A DNA stretch of 64,000 bases from Castor canadensis (taxonomy: Eukaryota > Chordata > Mammalia > Rodentia > Castoridae). The number at the start of each line of letters is the position of its first letter. Position 1 is the stretch's first letter. Location: positions 40,342,853 to 40,406,852 of the forward strand of contig NC_133387.1 in the NCBI RefSeq assembly GCF_047511655.1, read 5' to 3'. Of the stretch, positions 47,360 through 59,096 are shown one piece after another. The notes under the pieces are model-generated. The model made no database searches. It was not told the origin of the DNA and saw nothing but the letters and a program-made list of their open reading frames with translations. Made by a program: the position numbers and the translations under genes.

Positions 47360-48275
47360 TCCCTAACTTACAGCCCTTACACTGTACATAAACCAATGTG
47401 AGGGAAAGGATCAGTTTCCACTAATTAAATCTATTTACATGGTAAAAACCAAGAGCGTGTAAAGTCTCTCAGTGATAACTTTTTAGAAAGCTTTTACTGA
47501 CTTTTCCTCCCTCTCATCAGCACTAAATATGATTTTTGCCAATTTTATTGATAAAAAATTAACCCACTAGCTCAGGCAAGTATGAAATAATTTGTATTAT
47601 GAATGTATAAATGATGTTGCTATATGAGATGAAGAGACTTCTAACTGTAGAATTGTGTTTAATCTGAGACCTTGTAGAAAGCATAGTAAATATCCAGTAA
47701 ATTTTCTAAATTAGGCTGATATCTGGTCACCTGTTTTCAGAATGTGGTTCAAAGAGCAGAGGTTCCAATATTTGCTCCCTCGGCTGTGGTGGGGAGCCCC
47801 CGAGACTAGCAGTTGATGAGTTCAGGCAGAGCAAGTCTTTCTGCTCAGGGGAACTATCCGGATGCAGTTCAGGGAGACATTTCCGAATTTAGCTGGGAAT
47901 TTCAAAGTCATTTTATTAATGATATTAACATTGCTTGGAAAATGGCCAAGTATGCCTAACATTTCTTGGCCACTCACATGGCATAAATGCTCATGTAAAT
48001 GTACTGAAATGCACTTTTATTTTCTGGTTTCCCCAAGAATGAAGCATCACACTTGTGATTGTATTGTGGTTAAGTTCAATGTTCAAAGCCTGCTGGCTTT
48101 ACTGTCTAAATGTTAATGTGACCAGATCAGAGCTCATTACAATTTCTATTTTTCTGTTAGGCATAATGTATATTAATATTTTTCTTAAGAGAGAAGTACA
48201 GTATCTTGTAATCTAGTTCATTTTTAACTGAGTATTTGAAATGTGATAGGCTGAAATGACGTTGTTACATATAGA
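47360..48275. other. No gene seen
   Basis: No coding or named repeat signature apart from short AT-rich runs. Confidence 0.35.
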
Positions 48276-48276
48276 C

Positions 48277-48480
48277 CTTTTTTTTTTAAATGGCAGTTGG
48301 GGGGATTAAAGTCAGGGCCTCATATTTGCAACTCAGGGCTTCACCATTTGAGCCACGCCCTCAGTCATTTTGCTTTTTTTAGTTTTTGTATAGGGTCTCC
48401 TGCTTTGCCTTAGTGACCTTCAGACTTCCATCCTCCCCTTGTACCAGGGATTATAGGTATGTGTCACAATACCCAGCCCT
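48277..48480 (-). repeat. Composite ID-like/B1-like SINE, antisense
   Basis: A T-run, then a reversed ID-like part ('caactcagggcttcaccatt', 'tgagccacgccctcagtc') and a reversed B1-like part ('gggattataggtatgtgtca', 'atacccagcc'). It abuts the second twin-primed L1. Confidence 0.8.
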
Positions 48481-48497
48481 GGACCATGTTTTAAAAT

Positions 48498-50318
48498 TGG
48501 CAAAGATTTTCTCCCATTCTGTGGGCTACCTTTCATTCTGGTGACCATTTATTTCCTTTGTTGTGCAGAAGCTTTTTAGTTTAATGTAGTCCCATTTGTC
48601 AATCCTTTCTCTTAGTTTCTGAGCCACTGCAGTTCTATATAGGAAGTCATTGCCTATGCCTATAAGTTCCAGTGTATCCCCTACTCTTTCCTGCACTAGC
48701 TTCAAAGTTTCAGGTCTTACATTAAGGTCTTTAATCCACTTTGAGTTGATATTTGTATGGGGTGAAAGACATTGATCTAGTTTCAGTTTTCTTCATGCAG
48801 ATGCCTAGTTTTCCCAGCAACATTTGTTGAAAGGCTATCTTTTTTCCATCATATGTTTTGGGTGACTTTGTCAAACATCAGGAGGGCGTAGCCACGTGGA
48901 TTCACATCTGTGTCCTCTATTCTGCTCCTCTGGTCTTCATATCTGCTTTTGTGCCAGTACTGTGCTGTTTTTGTTGCTATTGCTCTGTAGAACAGTTTGA
49001 AGTTGGATATTGTGATACCTCCAGCATTGCTCTTTTTTGCTCAACATTGCCTTGGTTATTTGAGGTCTTTTGTGCTTCCATATGAACTTTAGGCATGATT
49101 TTTCAATCTCCATGATGAATGTCATTGAAAATTTTTATGGGGATTGCATTGAACACATAGATTGCTTTTGGTAATATGGCCATTTTCACAATATTGATTC
49201 TACTAAATCATGAGCTTGGGACTTTCCATCTTCTGCAGTCTTCTTCAATTTCTTTCTTCAGTGGTTTATAGCTCACTGGATTGAAGAGGCCAGCCCACAG
49301 AATGGGAGAAAATCTTTGTATACATCTGACAAGGAATTAATAACCAGAATATAAAGGGAGCTCAAAAAAACTAAACTCCTCTCAAAAAATCAGTGACCCA
49401 ATGAAGAAATGGGCAACCGAACTGAACAGAGCCTTTTCAAAGAAAGAAGTCCAAATGGTCAAAAAACAGAACCATGAAGAAATGCTCAATATCCCTGGAC
49501 ATAAAGGAAATGCAAATCAAAACCATGTGAAGATTCTACCTCACTCCTGTTAGAATAGCAACCATCAAGAACACAAACAATAATAAATGTTGGCGGGGAT
49601 GTGAGGAAAAAGGAACCTCCATACTGTGTTGGTGGGAATGTAAATTAGTACAGCTACTATGAAAAACAATGTGGAGGCTCCTTAAAGCACAGTGTATGTA
49701 CAGGTACAATACCAAGTCAAAAATCCCACTGACCAATGAACAGACACCTAAGTAACAAAGGAAAAGAATGAAAGACAGGTCAATCCAAGGGAAGGGTGCT
49801 AAAGGTACAGTGCTAACAGGAGGGGAAGGATAAAAGGAGGAAGTAAAGAAGGTGAATATGGTTGATGTACTTCCTGTACAAGAATGAATATAGAATTTTT
49901 CAGCCTTTTGAAGTTACCATAAGAAAGGGACTAAGGTAGAAAAGAGAAAAATGGAGGGGATGAACCAAATTGGAATATAATGCATATATACATGGAAATG
50001 TCATGACCAAACTCTGCATAGATATCTTAAACAAAAATATCCTTTTTTTAAAAAAATGAAGGACAGGAAGGTAAAACAGATCCTTCTGGGAGTTGGTACC
50101 AATGGGAGTGAGGATTATATACGAAAAGGATGTAAGAAGGGGAATATGGTGAAAATATTATGCACTCATGTATGAAAATGGAAAAACGAAACCTGTTGAA
50201 ACTATTCTAAAAATGGGGAGGATAAAAGAGAATGATGGTGGGAGTGAATTTAACCAAATACCAAAAGGTACCCCCAATACAATAATATGATAATAAAAAA
50301 ATTAAAAAATAAAAAAAA
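48498..50318 (+). mobile_element. Second 5'-inverted (twin-primed) L1
   Basis: From about 49294 to 50318 an L1 ORF2 C-terminus and 3' UTR run on the plus strand and end in an A-rich tail. From about 49281 back to 48499, L1 ORF2 sequence from just upstream runs on the minus strand. Both arms end at the same ORF2 position: the 25 bases at 49294-49318 reappear inverted at 48503-48527, which is the twin-priming overlap. A short candidate target duplication 'aaaattgg' (48493-48500, 50315-50322) overlaps the tail and is weak. Many stops show this copy is older than the 2.9-kb one. Confidence 0.85.
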
Positions 50319-50337
50319 TTGGGTCAAAGCCATTTTT

Positions 50338-50425
50338 TTTGGGCTGGCAGAATGGCTAAAGTTTAGAGCACAATGTCTAGTAAATGTGAAGCCTTGAGTT
50401 CAAAACTCCAATACTGCCAAAAAAA
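50338..50425 (+). repeat. ID-like SINE
   Basis: 'gggctggcagaatggctaaa', 'gccttgagttcaaaactcc' and an A-rich tail at 50418-50441. It inserted just beyond the L1 tail, a frequent landing site. Confidence 0.8.
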
Positions 50426-50679
50426 ATAAATAAAATAAAACTGGTTCCTCCTTTGTGTATAACCTGCAAATTCTGTTGCTCTTTTCAGCTGCTTACCACT
50501 TTACAGAAAAGGGCAACATGTCTACTTGTTTAGAAACTCTCAATGTAGTTGACTTTAACCTGCTATGAACTTGTCTCATCCAGCAGGTGTCTTATGTAGC
50601 TTCAAGTTTATACTTTCAAGTTAGATGACTGCTTCTAAGTTGCTTTCTTTGGAGAATAAGGACTTCGACTTTACAGGTG

Positions 50680-50845
50680 GACAGCTGGGATTTGAAACCC
50701 AGCATCACCTCTGTACAACCTGCATGAGCCTAAGAAAGTTATGTAACATCTCTAAGAAAGTTATGTAACATCTCAGGTGCCTCGGTTTCTTCATCTATAC
50801 AGTCACCCATGCACCTACCTCAGACAACTATTAAGCACAGTAACT
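50680..50845 (+). repeat. MIR SINE relic with internal tandem duplication
   Basis: 'agctgggatttgaaacccag', 'cggtttcttcatctatacag' and 'gcacctacctcagacaacta' follow MIR order. A block of about 23 bp ('taagaaagttatgtaacatc') is present twice in tandem at about 50731-50776. Confidence 0.75.
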
Positions 50846-51104
50846 ACTGCTACTGGGATCATACTTTTACCTGGTTAGTTTTGTCAAGGCTCTTGTTACT
50901 GGTTTTTGCTTGTGTATACACATCAGCAAACTCGTGAAACCATGATTATAGAATTCAGTCCTCCCACCGGGTAAGTACATAGACAAACCACAGAACCAGC
51001 TCTCCTCCCTTCTCTCATCTCTAGTGGGAGATTGCAGAATGAATTTCAGAGGGCGCCTGAGGCTGGGAGACCCATGGGAAACCAGTGCAACCAGCCCTGG
51101 GAAT

Positions 51105-51195
51105 CTGGGCATGTGTGGAGGTGGGGTGGAGGGTGTTGGGGTATGGGGGGATGGAGAGTGGGGGCTGGTGGGGGTGTGTGGGGGGGTGCAGGCTA
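51105..51195 (+). repeat. G-rich tract with G-quadruplex potential
   Basis: More than six runs of three or more G occur within 90 bp, separated by short loops. It lies next to the small CpG island at 51335-51560. Confidence 0.7.
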
Positions 51196-51334
51196 CAGAT
51201 AGAAGCCGGAAATGACGCGTTGTAACCGAGAGAAGCATGAACGTTACCTTTTACGTTTTCAGTGCACCTTTTTAAAAGCACACAGGACATTGGGGGACCA
51301 GGGGCTATGACTTCCACAACCTAAAGGTCAGGGA

Positions 51335-51560
51335 GGGCTGTGGCCGTGGGCGCCCGCCCTGTCGCCCCCCCTGGGTACTGGGTGTGGCCCGCGTTGTCAT
51401 CTGGGTCCCCCCGCGCCGCGCTCGCAGGCCGGGGCCAGGCGAAGAGCCGCAGAGTTGGCGCCTGCGGCTGTAAAGGGACTCAGTTCACCTGGGAACGCGG
51501 AAGGGACGATGCCTTTCTGGCGGCTACCTGGACACCAAGGCAGGGCCCGCAGCTGCTGGC
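51335..51560. promoter_or_regulatory. Small orphan CpG island
   Basis: By my count about 21 CpG dinucleotides fall within roughly 225 bp, in strong contrast to the surrounding DNA. No exon of a known gene is recognised here. It lies about 0.7 kb beyond the 3' end of the minus-strand defensin-like gene. It could be a promoter of an unrecognised transcript, an exaptation of a GC-rich repeat or a former gene 5' end. Confidence 0.5.
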
Positions 51561-51654
51561 CTGAATTCTTAAAACGGACAGGCAAGAACTCTTTCCTTTA
51601 ATCACATCAAAACCAGTATTTCCAGTGATTGCCCTCCATTCTGTTAACAGCTGG

Positions 51655-51740
51655 TAGGAGGGGTTGGGTAGTTTAGTGATTTTAAGCATATACCCAGGCC
51701 CTGGGTTTGATCACTAGCATTGCAATCCACCAGAAGCAAG
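51655..51740 (+). repeat. ID-like SINE, diverged
   Basis: 'gtagtttagtgattttaagc' and 'ggccctgggtttgatcacta' match the tRNA-derived SINE body. The A-tail is worn. Confidence 0.5.
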
Positions 51741-52230
51741 ACATTTTTTTCTCCTATGTTTTCCCCCACATTCCTTGTATTTCCCTTGCTAGTGTTTCAG
51801 GAACTTCTTTTTAACCTCCCCTGTCCTCAGCCTTCCATCAGCTAGAGGCAGGTTACAGTCTTCCTTCCCTTCCTTACTGCGTCTAAGGCGACCCCATTTG
51901 TAATCTACAATAAAAACAACCTCTCCCCATCTGCCCTTGTCTCTATATCTTGCATACATATGGTATACATATGGTAATCTATAGTTGTCTCCTCTGATCT
52001 TCTTTCTCCTCCTTCCCACTTCCTAAAACTTTCTCCCACGACCTGAAACAAATCATCTTTTGGTTTCTCAAATATGTATTCCTTGACCTGTTGGAATTCA
52101 AGTATATATGGTGGTTCTCATCGTAATTTATCCTAAATATCAAATTTTCCTTGATAAACTTTTGTTGAAACTGTCAATAAATGTGCTTGTCACTAAAGGG
52201 GAAAAAAGGAAGAAAAAGCAGACTTCATTT

Positions 52231-52236
52231 TTTAAT
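52231..52236 (-). terminator. Candidate polyadenylation signal of the defensin-like gene
   Basis: ATTAAA on the minus strand lies about 30 nt beyond the stop codon. It is a common variant hexamer; usage is inferred. Confidence 0.45.
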
Positions 52237-52265
52237 AAGACAAGGGACTTGATCATCTTGTCTTT

Positions 52266-54853
52266 CTAATTGTCTATTTCTTTAAGGTTTTGTGGCTTTG
52301 GAACTTTCCCAAAGCGCATGACACACAGTTCGGCCACCTGACCATCAGAGCAGTGTCCAGTTGCATTTTGAGGGTCACACAATGTTTGATTTTTACAGTC
52401 CAGGAAGCTAACGACTTCTTGGGTATCTCCAGCTCCTAAAATAAACAGAGAGATAAACATAAACATAATTCATGGGTATGTTCCACAAAGTTCTAGTAGA
52501 GATTTCAAAAATAAAGCTTTGTGGGAAAGTGTTGATGAAATGACTCACAGTCACAAAACAGTTCAGGAGGCAGAATAAGATCCTATTTTAGAAGGAACTC
52601 ACAGGGTCTGTAAGTGCCCTGACTTGGTATAGAAAACTGATTGACCTTTCTTTAGACTGAATCATCATTATTGGAATGATTCTAAAGAAAGTCAATGCTG
52701 GACTTCTGAGTTCAGTGCTGAACCTCGTACTATGGTTGATGTTCTGCCATTCCAGCAGGTGGGGGCCACAGGTTTTTGGATAAAGCTCAGGTGCAGTTTC
52801 TTAGGAGATGAACTACACTATTCCATTTCTCATTGATATCCATGACAGGGACTTCCCTCTACTTTCAGCTACTTCATTTAGGAGTTATTTTGGAATATAA
52901 CATCACTGTTCCAAATTACTATTTTCTAAGATTATTTTCTTCTGTCCTAATCTTCTTACTAATTATTTAGCTTAAAAACCATTGTATGCAATTATAAGCT
53001 TCCTTATATGATCAGGAATAAGAAAAAAAATAGAGAGATATAGGTAGAGAGAAGAAAAAGGAGGAGGCCAGGAAGAAAGAATAAAAAGAAGAGAATGGAT
53101 GTTTTCTTAGTTGCCTTTGTTCTGCACCAATGCACAGAACTTATTACCACCATCCCAGAGCATAAGATACCCAAGAGACAAAGAAAGGCCTTGAAGTAGT
53201 AAAGTAGTCACATAATTTCACTTGTTATTGTTCTTTGGAAGTTTCCACAGTGTTTGTCTTCAGCCGCAGCTTTCTTCTTGTTTCATATCTCCCCTGGATT
53301 ATTTCCACTTGGATGTTTCATTGTTACTTCAAAGAACCATTTCTAAAATCACTTCCACTAGCTTCACTCCCACATCATCTCACATTTCTATTAATGACAC
53401 TATGACTTTCCAAATCATTCAGCCTGTGCCCTTGTGTGCTATCACTAACTTCCCTCTTCTCTCCTTCATACCATCACTGTTTTCATTTTCCCACTATTGT
53501 CTCTCTCCTCTATCCTTTGCTCTCTTACCCCTATCAGTCCCTTATTACTTCATGGGCACCTGAAGTTTTAAGTTCCACTAGCTGCGCAGTTTTTTTGCAG
53601 GCCCATCCTGATTGAGGATCTTCTGAACTGAAAGAAGAGATTACTGAAGGAATAAACTAAAAAAAGAGGTAAGAAGTAGTAATAATGAAAACAATGATGT
53701 GCTCATAGTCCAAGGGCAAACACAACAAGGGGATTGGACTATGAGCACATGATAAAAGCGAGAGCACACAAGGGAAGGGTGAGGATAGGTAAGACACCTA
53801 AAAAACTAGCTAGCATTTGTGGCCCTTAATGCAGAGAAACTAAAGCAGATACCTTAAAGCAACTGAGGCCAATAGGAAAAGGGAACCAGGAACTAGAGAA
53901 AAGGTTAGATCAAAAAGAATTAACCTAGAAGGTAACACCCACGCACAGAAATCAATGTGAGTCAATGCCCTGTATAGCTATCCTTATCTCAACCAGCAAA
54001 ACCCCTTGTTCCTTCCTATTATTGCTTATACTCTCTCTTCAACAAAATTAGAGATAAGGGCAAAATAGTTTCTGCTGGGTATTGAGGGGGGGAGTGGGAG
54101 GGGGTGGAGTGGGTGGTAAGGGAGGGGGTGGGGGCAGGGGGGAGAAATGAACCAAGCCTTGTATGCACATATGAATAATAAAAGAAAAATGAAAAAAAAA
54201 AAAAAGCAGCAGCCCTTAAGACACTGCTTAATCAAACTTGCAGTGTTGTACAGTGAAAAAAAAAAAAAAAGAAAACAATGAGCCAACTTTTCTTGAGTAT
54301 TTTCTATGTATCAGATGCTTTTAAAAAAAAAAAAAACCAAAGGTCCTTTATGTGAATTAACACATTTAAGGCTCACAGAGAAACTCAAATGAACACTATT
54401 TGTACCTTACTGATGCTAGGCAGAGAAACGGCAGAAACAAAGTTTGCATAATGTACTCAGAGTTAGAGGTCTTGGACTCAGGGTCTCAAATCATTTTGAA
54501 AAATGATGGACTAGAAGAGATAACTTCTGAATGTCCTTTCATGGAAACAATCTAAGATTCTACCACCTAGCTGAGTTAGAAATTTTGTATGAAATGAAAT
54601 AGAAAGGGAACCCTGAATTTCCCCCAAATTCTATGCTCAAGGAGACATTTGCAAAGAAACAAATTCATCCATTTAATTAATTCATCCGACAAATGTTCAC
54701 CAGGCACCTACTAAGAAACATTGTCAACATGATTGTCATTTCCTACAGTCTTCTCATTTGTTTCAACACCTCCCTTACAATGATTAAAGTTTTACCTGAG
54801 ATGGATAGCAAGTTGAGGAAGAGAAGAGCTAAGAAAAGGTAATGAATCTTCAT
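52266..54853 (-). CDS. Beta-defensin-like secreted peptide, two exons
   Basis: Beta-defensins are small secreted host-defence or sperm-surface peptides. Exon 1 (54853-54796) starts at ATG 54853-54851 and encodes a 19-residue leader, 'MKIHYLFLALLFLNLLSIS', very like beta-defensin-103-type leaders as I recall them. It ends in a GT donor (TCAG|GTAAAA). Exon 2 (52435-52266) follows an AG acceptor (TTTTAG|GAGC) after a 2360-bp intron and ends at TAG 52268-52266. The joined frame is 75 codons plus stop. The mature part has four cysteines (DCK, LCD, HCS, LCV) rather than the six of canonical beta-defensins, with no C-terminal Cys-Cys pair. It has two N-glycosylation sequons (NQT, NAT) and, by my count, 8 acidic versus 5 basic residues, so it is anionic. 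It may be a diverged paralogue with a new role or a decaying gene with a still-open frame. No TATA box was seen upstream. Confidence 0.7.
53698..54270 (+). mobile_element. 5'-truncated L1 tail with candidate 3' transduction
   Basis: The L1 3' end runs from about 53713 to an A-run at 54192-54205. A further 49 bp of non-L1 sequence (54206-54254) and a second A-run (54255-54270) follow. The duplication 'gaaaacaatga' lies at 53687-53697 and 54271-54281, that is, outside the second A-run, so the extra segment is part of the insertion. The first 14 bases (53699-53712) are the reverse complement of 53735-53748, a small 5'-end inversion. It sits within the intron of the defensin-like gene, opposite in orientation to it. 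Confidence 0.85.
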
Positions 54854-54871
54854 GGCAAGGTAGCTCTGAAA

Positions 54872-57860
54872 TAACAGTGTCTCAACAAGATAAATCAATA
54901 AAAATGGAGATGATTTTAGAATCAGAATTACTGTCTCTAGAGATTATTCATAGGTGAGCAAGATCTTAATGCTTTCTTCTCTTTTAGTTTTGCAGGCAGC
55001 CAACTCCCCACCATCCTTGTACACCTGCTTGTTTGATCACATTATGACACCTGCAAGCCTTTATTACATCAAACAAACAAGGGCAAGCTAGAGAAAGGCC
55101 ACATATTTTGGTTGAGTTTCTTTTAGTAAAAATAAAAAGGAAGACTTAATAATTACAGATGTCACAGGGACCTAGAATAAATGTATCCATTACAAGAACA
55201 AATACACTTTTCTGTCTTTTTCACTTTTGGGTTCTAAGAGGAATTTCTCCTATGGGTCCTTCAAAAAGGGCAGTATATGATGTGGGAACAATGTATTTGC
55301 TTATAATAAATACAATAGTATGTTTAATACAGCTATTTATTATAGCATAATATAAACAGCAACTTGATAAGAAACAGGCTATATGATGTCAAACAACATG
55401 GTCCACATTTGTAGCTCTCTTTGTATTTAGTGTATTGCTGATTTGACATGTGGAAAACCTTTGGCCTTTCTTGGTTATGAAACCATTTTGAGAATATAAG
55501 AAAACCATAGGCTTTCCACTTTATAAAAAAAGAAATGAGCCCATGCACATATCCATAAAAATCCATGAATAACCTCATAAGGTTTCACTGCCTCCTCCTA
55601 CCTCAAGCCAGTGCCTGAGTACACATGGAACTCAGGTTAAAGATTTCTATTGTAAAGAAAGCACATAAGGAAGGAAGTCAGAAACCCAAGGGATCAAAAG
55701 GCTAAACAAACTGGAGAGTCAGAACCCAGGCCAACAAGCTGACCATCATGGGATCATGATGATAAAAGACTGAAGGATAAGACATGTCTATCCTTCTGCC
55801 CTCAGAATTGTAGTTCAGAAAGACAAGAGTCACAAAGACCCAGCCCCCCACCTTCCCTAAATAGGTCATACAATAATCATAGTGCTAAGGGTAAATTAAT
55901 TAGAGAAACTTCCTATCTTATTCAAAATTTCCCATATTTTCTAAGGCAGGTGCCAATTTAAAGACATCACCATTATGAGGCTTTGGAAGCAAGTCAGCAG
56001 ATTATGGTGAAGAATCTATTGGAAAAGTTTAATTAGATGGTCTAGTGGTTGGCAGGGAGGGGAAATAAGAACAGATATAGAAGTCAAATAATATCACCAG
56101 GGTAGGAGTAAAGAATACATTGAAGTTGTATCTGCGTTGAAATTTGGATTAGCTATGATAAATTTTTTCTCATAAAGGTAAACTGTTCAAGACTGCATGG
56201 TAGTTCCATGATCCCCAGGCTTTTTCTCTTTGTCTTATCATTTGATCACACTCAACAAATGACTATATCATATGATCCAAGATGGTTATACCTTCTAGTC
56301 AAGAGGAAAGAGGAAAGGTGAGGAAGTTCATAATCTTTAAGGAACAATAACAACCATCCATTAAGGAGTAATCCATAATCTATTAAGGAATCTGCCTGAA
56401 GTTGTACATGACACTTTCATTTATATCTCATTGTACAAATAATTGCAAGAATTATCCTAAAAATATCCTAAAATATAGTTTCCAGTCCCAGGAGGTTATA
56501 TAAGCAAGTTTTATTAAACCAACAAAGGATAGGCAATTACTGAGTCATGTAGATTCTTTCAGAGCATAAAAAATGTGAAACTCTTTCCATGTTATTCTAT
56601 AAAATGGCACATTTATTTCAAAAGCAACTAAGGATAGTTCAAAAATACAACACTATAGATAATCCATTTATGAATTTTGATGCAAAAATTTGAGTGAAAT
56701 ATTATCAAATTGAATCTGGCACTTTTAAATAACATCAGGACCATCAGGACCATTAGTTATTCTTCTGTGCTATTCAGTATCAGACAACATCTCCTTTGTT
56801 TAGGGAATTCCCAAATTCCCACCAAATAAGTTGCTCATGCCACACACTCTCTTTCCCAGCTTCCCTTAAAGCTAAAACAAGAGATACATGACCTAGGTTT
56901 TGCCCATCAGATACTATCACTCCTCACTATACCAGAAGCAACTAACATGAAGAAGGAGGGACTGCTTACAGTCTACTTGCTGGATAGTGGAGGGTACACC
57001 CAAGTACAAAGGTGATGAGATGAAGAGAATATCCACTGCCTAGGCTAGATGATGTGGTGCTTGTGCTCTGCAGTGGGTCTTCCTGGACCAGTTCTATGAA
57101 ATGATGGGAGGCTTTGTTCTGGACTGTCTAGCCTATAAGCCTAATTCTTTTGATCTCCTAGAGATTCCAGCAGTTCTCTGGTAGCTTCTCATAATGCTTT
57201 TCTGCTTAACCTGGCATGAGATGATTTTTTTTTGGCTTGTAAGTAAAACCATGTACTTGTATGCTGACAAAGAAGAGGCTGTCCCAGTAAATATAATATA
57301 GTAAACCAACTGATGTGGCTCATGACATGAATGGATTTTAAAAGGGCCATAGATTATGCAACTCAAGATGATTTTATGAAGTTCAATGCCTCTTATTGAT
57401 TAAGAACAATACAAAATCTTAATCAAGCTAGGAATAGTAAAAAAAATTCTTAATTTATACAGGCTATCAGAAACAAAAAAAATGTAGTATTCAATGTAAA
57501 AATATTGGAAGTACTTCCATTAATACCAAGAGCAGTAAAAAGATATCCACTTATACCAGGACTACTCAGTCATGTATTTGAGATCCTGTCCAGTCAAAGC
57601 AATGAGGTAGTTAACAAATGAGATAAATTATATAAAAGTAATAAAGCTGTTATTTAAGTTTAGAATAGTCTCGGGTTGAGTAATTTGTGTATTATACTTA
57701 TCTGCTTCTTCGAATGAAGACATAGTACAATATTTTTTATTATTACATTAATTATATACATGCAGTTGCATTGATAATGTCATAGCATAGACAAAGGAAA
57801 ATAGTATTGACATTAATTTTAGTCAAGTTGAACTTGAAACTTGGGTTACTTTAATATTCT
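54872..57860. other. No gene seen; 5' flank of the defensin-like gene and intergenic DNA
   Basis: No coding or RNA gene is recognised. A block at 54665-54720, just inside the gene's intron, and scattered text here resemble ancient repeats, but no family can be fixed. Confidence 0.35.
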
Positions 57861-58641
57861 TGGTTTTTTTTCACCAGGCAGGGTGACTTTTATTTGAAGA
57901 CAAAAAACAAACAAACAAAACATTCTATTTGGGTTCATCTGTGATTTACAAAAGTTAAAAAAAAAAGTAGAGAGCAGGGAGAAAAATCAGAATTCAAAGG
58001 ATCTGGGGAGGGAACAGGAAGAGGAAGAGTGGTGGATCCTGCGCAGGTGGGGTCAGGCAACATGTGGGAAGCATCCAGGCTCACGTTTTCCAGCTCCAGG
58101 GTGGTGCCCTCCTCATGGTCTGGCTGGGCACTGAGCAGCATGTCAATCCTGGATGGCAGGCTTGTGCTGGGAGAAGGCAGGTTTGAGGCATCCAGCCTGG
58201 CTGGCAGGTCCACATTACCAAAATTTTGCACTACCAGATAAAATGCTCATTCTGGTCCCAGTGGTGGACATAGATGAGGTCAGACCCAGAGTGTGTGGAA
58301 GTCCCAGTGCAGCAGGGAGAGCTCTGTACCCTGCTGGTCACTCAGCCGCTGGAACAGGGAAAGGAGGGAGACAGGGTCTTCATTCTGGCCCTTCACTGTC
58401 ATGTTAGTGCTTACAAACCCTGAAGTGTCAGGGAGGCTGGATTTATCTCACGGCATGATCCGTGATTCAGGCCTCCACAGGTTGTTCAGAAAGGCAGCCG
58501 CTAGCAGGTCAATCTCATCCCAGTAGCTGAAAACAGGGGTCCCTGACTGGTGAAGATGGAGAGCTGGTAGAAGCGGAGGAGATTAGCCAGCAAGAAGGAA
58601 ACCATGAGTATCTCCTGAGTCACTCCAGCCGCACCAGTGAC

Positions 58642-59096
58642 TGCCAGTTGAGGGCTAGTGGAATATAGGCAGATAGGGAAAGACTGCGAATTCCACATGG
58701 CTGGCGGACTCCCGTGGCGCCGGTGACACAGGGGCTTCTTCTTGCCAGTACTCCCCGGGACTGGGAGACCCTGTGCTGCGCAGCGCGCGCAGGCAGGGAC
58801 CCAATCAGGGACAGGGAAGGGTGGCTTGGCCCGAGGGGGATGGAAGCCCGGGAAATTGAAATGGAGCGTATATCTCACACCACCTGGGGTCGGCGAGACA
58901 GTGGATCTTAAAGAGGGAAACCCACAGGACATCAGCGGCCCCCTCCTCCTTGAAGGAGTTCCCTGCTTTAACTTTCACATTTCTGTTTCCCCAACAAAAC
59001 TCCTCTCACTCTGTTGCCCCAATAAATTTTGCTTAAACTTTCTCAGTTTTCCTGACTCTTAATTCTTTATCGGGCAGGGAAAAAGACGGTAACACA
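58642..59096 (+). mobile_element. Solo LTR inside the SLC3A2 pseudogene
   Basis: The LTR begins 'tgccagttga', ends 'ggtaacaca', and has AATAAA at 59021-59026. Flanks 'cagtgac' (58635-58641) and 'cagtggc' (59097-59103) are a 7-bp match with one mismatch and were a single site in the SLC3A2 coding sequence: on the minus strand 'VIQYLNAT' stops at 59104 and the reading resumes beyond 58641. No internal retroviral sequence remains, so it arose by LTR-LTR recombination. Confidence 0.8.

Noticed and set aside
50867-51317. Minus-strand Pro/His/Thr-rich frames as low-complexity proteins
   Set aside because: They are translations of the G-rich tract at 51105-51195 and have no coding character.
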